Positions 61,338 to 64,000 of a DNA stretch of 64,000 bases are shown here, piece after piece. Source of the DNA: SXVE01 sp036388895. GTDB taxonomy: Bacteria; Acidobacteriota; Blastocatellia; Pyrinomonadales; Pyrinomonadaceae. Below the pieces are notes generated by a model. The model did not search any database and had not been told where the DNA came from. It worked only from the letters and a program-made list of their open reading frames with translations. The first letter of the stretch is position 1. Every line of letters starts with the position of its first letter. The DNA is taken from the NCBI GenBank assembly GCA_036388895.1, contig DASVQY010000002.1:124001-188000 (forward strand). Direction: 5' to 3'. Both the position numbers and the translations under genes were made by a program.

Positions 61338-62735
61338 CTAACTATTATCAATAGTCGGCTCGCCGCCCGCAACCGGCGTCGGATATTTTCCCGTCCAGCA
61401 AGCGACGCAGGCGGAAGTTTCGTCAATGTTAATCGCATCGAGCATTCCTTCGAGCGACAGATAGCCGAGAGAATCGGCTTCGATGTAGCGGCAAACTTCG
61501 TCAACTGACATTTGCGCCGCGATCAAATCGGCTTTGCGCGGTGTGTCAACTCCGTAATAACAGGGACTTGCCGTCGGCGGGCAACTTATTCGGATATGTA
61601 CTTCTTTGGCACCGGCTTCGCGCACCATTTGCACGATTTTTTTCGATGTCGTGCCGCGCACAATCGAATCGTCAACCAGAACGACGCGCTGGTCTTTTAT
61701 CAAATCCTTGATCGGATTGAGCTTCAAGCGCACGCCGAATGAGCGAATTGACTGGCTCGGCTCGATAAAAGTTCGCCCGACATAATGATTTCTAATAATC
61801 GCCTGCCGGTAATTAATCCCGGATTGCCGGGCGTAACCAATTGCCGCCGCGACGCCCGAGTCCGGCACGGGAACGATTAAATCGGCTTCCGCCGGGTGTT
61901 CAATCGCAAGCTGTTTTCCCATTCGATGCCGCGATTGATTGACGGATTTTCCGAAAATCGTCGAATCGGGGCGCGAAAAATAAACGTGCTCAAACGCGCA
62001 GACGGATTTCGGTTTTTCATTGAACGGAAAAAACGAATGCAAACCGTTTTCGTCAATCACAAGCATTTCGCCCGGTTCGATTTCACGCACGTATTCTGCG
62101 TCAATCAAATCAAACGCGCACGTTTCCGACGCGACGCACCAGGCGTTTTTTAATTTCCCTAGATTTAACGGGCGAAAACCGCGCGGGTCCCGCACGGCAA
62201 TCAAAGTTTTCGGCGTCAGAAACAAAAGCGAAAACGCGCCTTCCGTGTTTTGCAAAACTTTGGCGACAGCTTCGACGGCGTTTTTCGCTTCAGAGCGGGC
62301 GATGTCGTGCAGGATCGTTTCGGTGTCGGAAGTCGAAGAAAAAATCGCGCCCGCTTCTTCTAGTTCGGCGCGTTTTTGCGGCGCATATGGCAGATTTCCG
62401 TTATGACAAACGGCGATTTTTCCGTGTCGGCAGGCAACAGAAAATGGCTGAACTTCCTTGATCGTATTTTTCCCGGCTGTTGAATAGCGCGTATGACCGA
62501 TAGCGCTCATACCTCTCAAATTACGCAAAACGTCTTCGGTCAAAACGTCGGCGACCAAACCCATCGAGCGAAATTGATGCAAATCCGCGCCGTCCGACGA
62601 AACGATGCCGCACGCTTCCTGCCCGCGATGCTGCAAAGCGAAAAGCCCGAGCTGCGTCAAAGTCGAGGCTTCCGGGTGTCCGAAAATACCGAAAACGCCG
62701 CATTCTTCCCTAAATTTGTCGAGGGTTAGATTCAT
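61338..62735 (-). CDS. purF: amidophosphoribosyltransferase
   Basis: A 465-residue enzyme of purine synthesis that makes 5-phosphoribosylamine from PRPP and glutamine. The propeptide is 11 residues and the catalytic cysteine is C12 (EECGVFGIFG), exposed after cleavage as in the PurF of the Bacillus type. The glutaminase domain has GHTRYSTAG and CHNGNL; the PRPP loop is VVLVDDSIVRGTT near 345. C-terminal CVACWTGKYPTP includes cysteines that with two others may bind an iron-sulfur cluster, as in the Bacillus type. Complete; no other pur gene adjoins. Confidence 0.96.
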   Translation of the reverse strand: MNLTLDKFREECGVFGIFGHPEASTLTQLGLFALQHRGQEACGIVSSDGADLHQFRSMGLVADVLTEDVLRNLRGMSAIGHTRYSTAGKNTIKEVQPFSVACRHGKIAVCHNGNLPYAPQKRAELEEAGAIFSSTSDTETILHDIARSEAKNAVEAVAKVLQNTEGAFSLLFLTPKTLIAVRDPRGFRPLNLGKLKNAWCVASETCAFDLIDAEYVREIEPGEMLVIDENGLHSFFPFNEKPKSVCAFEHVYFSRPDSTIFGKSVNQSRHRMGKQLAIEHPAEADLIVPVPDSGVAAAIGYARQSGINYRQAIIRNHYVGRTFIEPSQSIRSFGVRLKLNPIKDLIKDQRVVLVDDSIVRGTTSKKIVQMVREAGAKEVHIRISCPPTASPCYYGVDTPRKADLIAAQMSVDEVCRYIEADSLGYLSLEGMLDAINIDETSACVACWTGKYPTPVAGGEPTIDNS

Positions 62736-62761
62736 TACTTTTATTTTGCCACAAAAAAGAA

Positions 62762-62835
62762 TTAGCCACGAATTACAGGAGTAACACGAACCAGACGAAA
62801 TATAATTCGTATTAATTTGTGTAATTCGCAGCTAA
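62762..62835. repeat. AGCCACGAA-type inverted repeat element
   Basis: TTAGCCACGAATTACAGGAG (62762-62781) continuing to 62790 is matched by an inverted copy at 62805-62835 (minus strand TTAGCTGCGAATTACAC). A related copy begins at about 10028. Located between the fah and purF genes. Confidence 0.65.
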
Positions 62836-62840
62836 AATTT

Positions 62841-64000
62841 TTACTCGGCGGACGCAATACGCCCGCGACATTCGCCGAAGCCGATGCGTCGAAAACCTTC
62901 TTTTTCGCAGAAACCTTTCATAATCACTTCGTCGCCGTCCTCCAAAAACCGGCGAGTTTCGCCGTTCGGCAATTGAAGCGGGTCGGTTCCGCGCCACGTC
63001 AATTCCAGCAAACAGCCGCGTTCTTGTTTTGAATCGCCGGAAACCGTGCCCGTTGCCATTAAATCGCCGGTTTGCAGGTTGCAGCCATTCGATGCGTGAT
63101 GCGTCAGCATTTGCCCGATTGTCCAGTACAAATCCTTCATATTCGAGCGCGAAAGCAAAAACGGTTCGGCACTTTCATCGCGCATTTTTTGCGTTTGCAG
63201 GTAAACTTCAAGGTTAATGTCGAAACCGCCGAATTTTTGATTTTCCTCCGAATACAAATACTCGAGCGGCTGCGGATCGCCTTCCGGTCGTTCAAACGCC
63301 GGAATCCGGAACGGCGCGAGCGCTTCCATCGTGACGACGAACGGCGAAACTGATGTGGCGAAATTTTTGGCGAGAAACGGTCCGAGCGGCTGATATTCCC
63401 ACGCTTGAATGTCGCGCGCCGACCAATCGTTGACGAGACACAAACCGAAAATATGTTCTTCCGCATTATCAATCGAGATAGTTTCGCCTAATTCATTGCC
63501 TCTGCCGACGAAAAATCCGACTTCCATTTCGTAGTCGAGATTTTTGCACGGAATGTATTCGGGCGGCGCTTCCGCGTTACTTCGATTTTGACCTTTCGGA
63601 CGCACAATTTCCGTTCCCGAAACGACGATTGAAGAGGCGCGACCGTGATAACCGATTGGAACGTATTTATAATTCGGCAAAAGCGGCGCGTCGGGACGAA
63701 ACATCGAACCGACATTTGTCGCGTGAAAAATCGAGCAGTAAAAATCGGTGTAATCTCCGATGTGCGCGGGCAGATAAAACTGCGCTTCTTCCATCGGAAC
63801 CAGATTTCTCTGCACGGTTTTTCGCGTTTTCTCGTCCGCATTTTCCGACAAAATTTCCATCAAACGACGACGAAATGCGGTCTGCACGTTCGTGTTTTTT
63901 CGCATTACCGAATGATCGAGACAATAATTGTCGGCGGTCACGGCGATGGCAAAAGATTCATCGTCGAACAGACACAATTCGTAACAGGTGTAAACGTCGA
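62841..64000 (-). CDS. fumarylacetoacetase (5' end beyond right edge)
   Basis: At least 386 codons; the frame stays open through base 64000, so the start lies outside the window. The enzyme hydrolyses fumarylacetoacetate, the last step of tyrosine and phenylalanine catabolism. Hallmarks are DYTDFYCSIFHATNVGSMFR, VPIGYHGRASSIVVSGT, DYEMEVGFFVGRGNELG, LVNDWSARDIQAWEYQPLGPF and GTVSGDSKQERGCLLELTW, read in order. Metal ligands are the D and E residues in DYTDFY, EMEV and NDWSARD. This suggests an intact tyrosine degradation pathway in the organism, whose other genes would lie to the right. Confidence 0.93.
   Translation of the reverse strand, partial: DVYTCYELCLFDDESFAIAVTADNYCLDHSVMRKNTNVQTAFRRRLMEILSENADEKTRKTVQRNLVPMEEAQFYLPAHIGDYTDFYCSIFHATNVGSMFRPDAPLLPNYKYVPIGYHGRASSIVVSGTEIVRPKGQNRSNAEAPPEYIPCKNLDYEMEVGFFVGRGNELGETISIDNAEEHIFGLCLVNDWSARDIQAWEYQPLGPFLAKNFATSVSPFVVTMEALAPFRIPAFERPEGDPQPLEYLYSEENQKFGGFDINLEVYLQTQKMRDESAEPFLLSRSNMKDLYWTIGQMLTHHASNGCNLQTGDLMATGTVSGDSKQERGCLLELTWRGTDPLQLPNGETRRFLEDGDEVIMKGFCEKEGFRRIGFGECRGRIASAE

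Noticed and set aside
1..64000. Genome-wide reassignment of UGA to a sense codon
   Set aside because: Several ordinary genes end in TGA at the expected position (kptA at 13074, the TIMP-like gene at 13881, the pyrophosphorylase at 4182), so UGA is a normal stop here.
1..64000. CRISPR arrays, rRNA and tRNA genes
   Set aside because: No regularly spaced direct repeats of 23-37 bases and no cloverleaf or rRNA core sequence were found when reading the intergenic stretches; the short tandem units seen are not spaced by unique spacers.

Overview
The window looks like a chromosomal segment of an Acidobacteriota member, most probably Blastocatellia (Pyrinomonadaceae-like). This is an inference from gene content. 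Supporting signs are two tandem VWFA-related proteins of the acidobacterial type, very long TonB-dependent receptors with an N-terminal carboxypeptidase-regulatory domain, a secreted protease ending in FG-GAP-like repeats, futalosine-route menaquinone genes, and many free-standing housekeeping genes with few long operons. No phage, complete insertion sequence, CRISPR array, rRNA or tRNA gene was seen.

Layout. 1-2.9 kb: 5' part of a TonB-dependent receptor, ribA, and a sigma factor/zinc-finger anti-sigma pair. 3.1-5.7 kb: a sugar-nucleotide pyrophosphorylase, mutM and a small exported protein. 5.8-8.8 kb: an ABC exporter divergent from a SpoIIM-family membrane protein, separated by a heptad-repeat palindrome. 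8.8-11.7 kb: mqnC, an unlisted 34-residue membrane protein, mqnA and a small acetyltransferase. 11.8-13.4 kb: a cyclase-family hydrolase, kptA and a coupled HEAT-like gene broken by an in-frame UGA. 13.4-17.6 kb: a TIMP-like exported protein followed by a frameshifted secreted metalloprotease. 17.9-20.8 kb: an alkyltransferase-like protein, small proteins, a cyclophilin and nadK. 21.0-25.2 kb: a complete VWA/PP2C/kinase triad (YegL-YegK-YegI type). 25.5-32.7 kb: a PpiD-like foldase, two APC permeases and a group II amino-acid decarboxylase. 32.8-37.7 kb: small enzymes, a membrane-anchored PHP protein and an M1-like protein that has lost its zinc ligands. 37.9-48.6 kb: a complete TonB-dependent receptor, amine oxidase, SDR, a radical SAM protein and phosphomannomutase. 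48.8-53.3 kb: tandem VWA proteins, a lone LigD phosphoesterase domain, a histidine phosphatase and an outer-membrane barrel. 53.5-64 kb: proA-proB, a flavoprotein, a zinc-ribbon/L7-L12-like/beta-propeller protein, a GlcD-like oxidase, a rhodanese lipoprotein, purF and a fumarylacetoacetase running off the right edge.

The most notable observation is the rhodanese lipoprotein at 60755-61255. Its reading frame is interrupted by UGA exactly where I recall relatives having the second cysteine of a C-x-C motif. The conserved rhodanese C-terminus continues in frame, and a hairpin with a GGUCU loop lies 21 nt after the UGA. This is a strong candidate selenoprotein. A second in-frame UGA at 13202 is also followed by a perfect GC-rich hairpin at SECIS-like distance, but there the recoding case is weaker and a nonsense mutation is quite possible.

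Most genes are housekeeping or envelope functions acting independently. The clear functional modules are the sigma/anti-sigma pair, the futalosine genes, the TerY-type phosphosignalling triad, the tandem VWA pair and proA-proB. Intergenic DNA carries several imperfect inverted-repeat elements and a few very strong intrinsic terminators between convergent genes.
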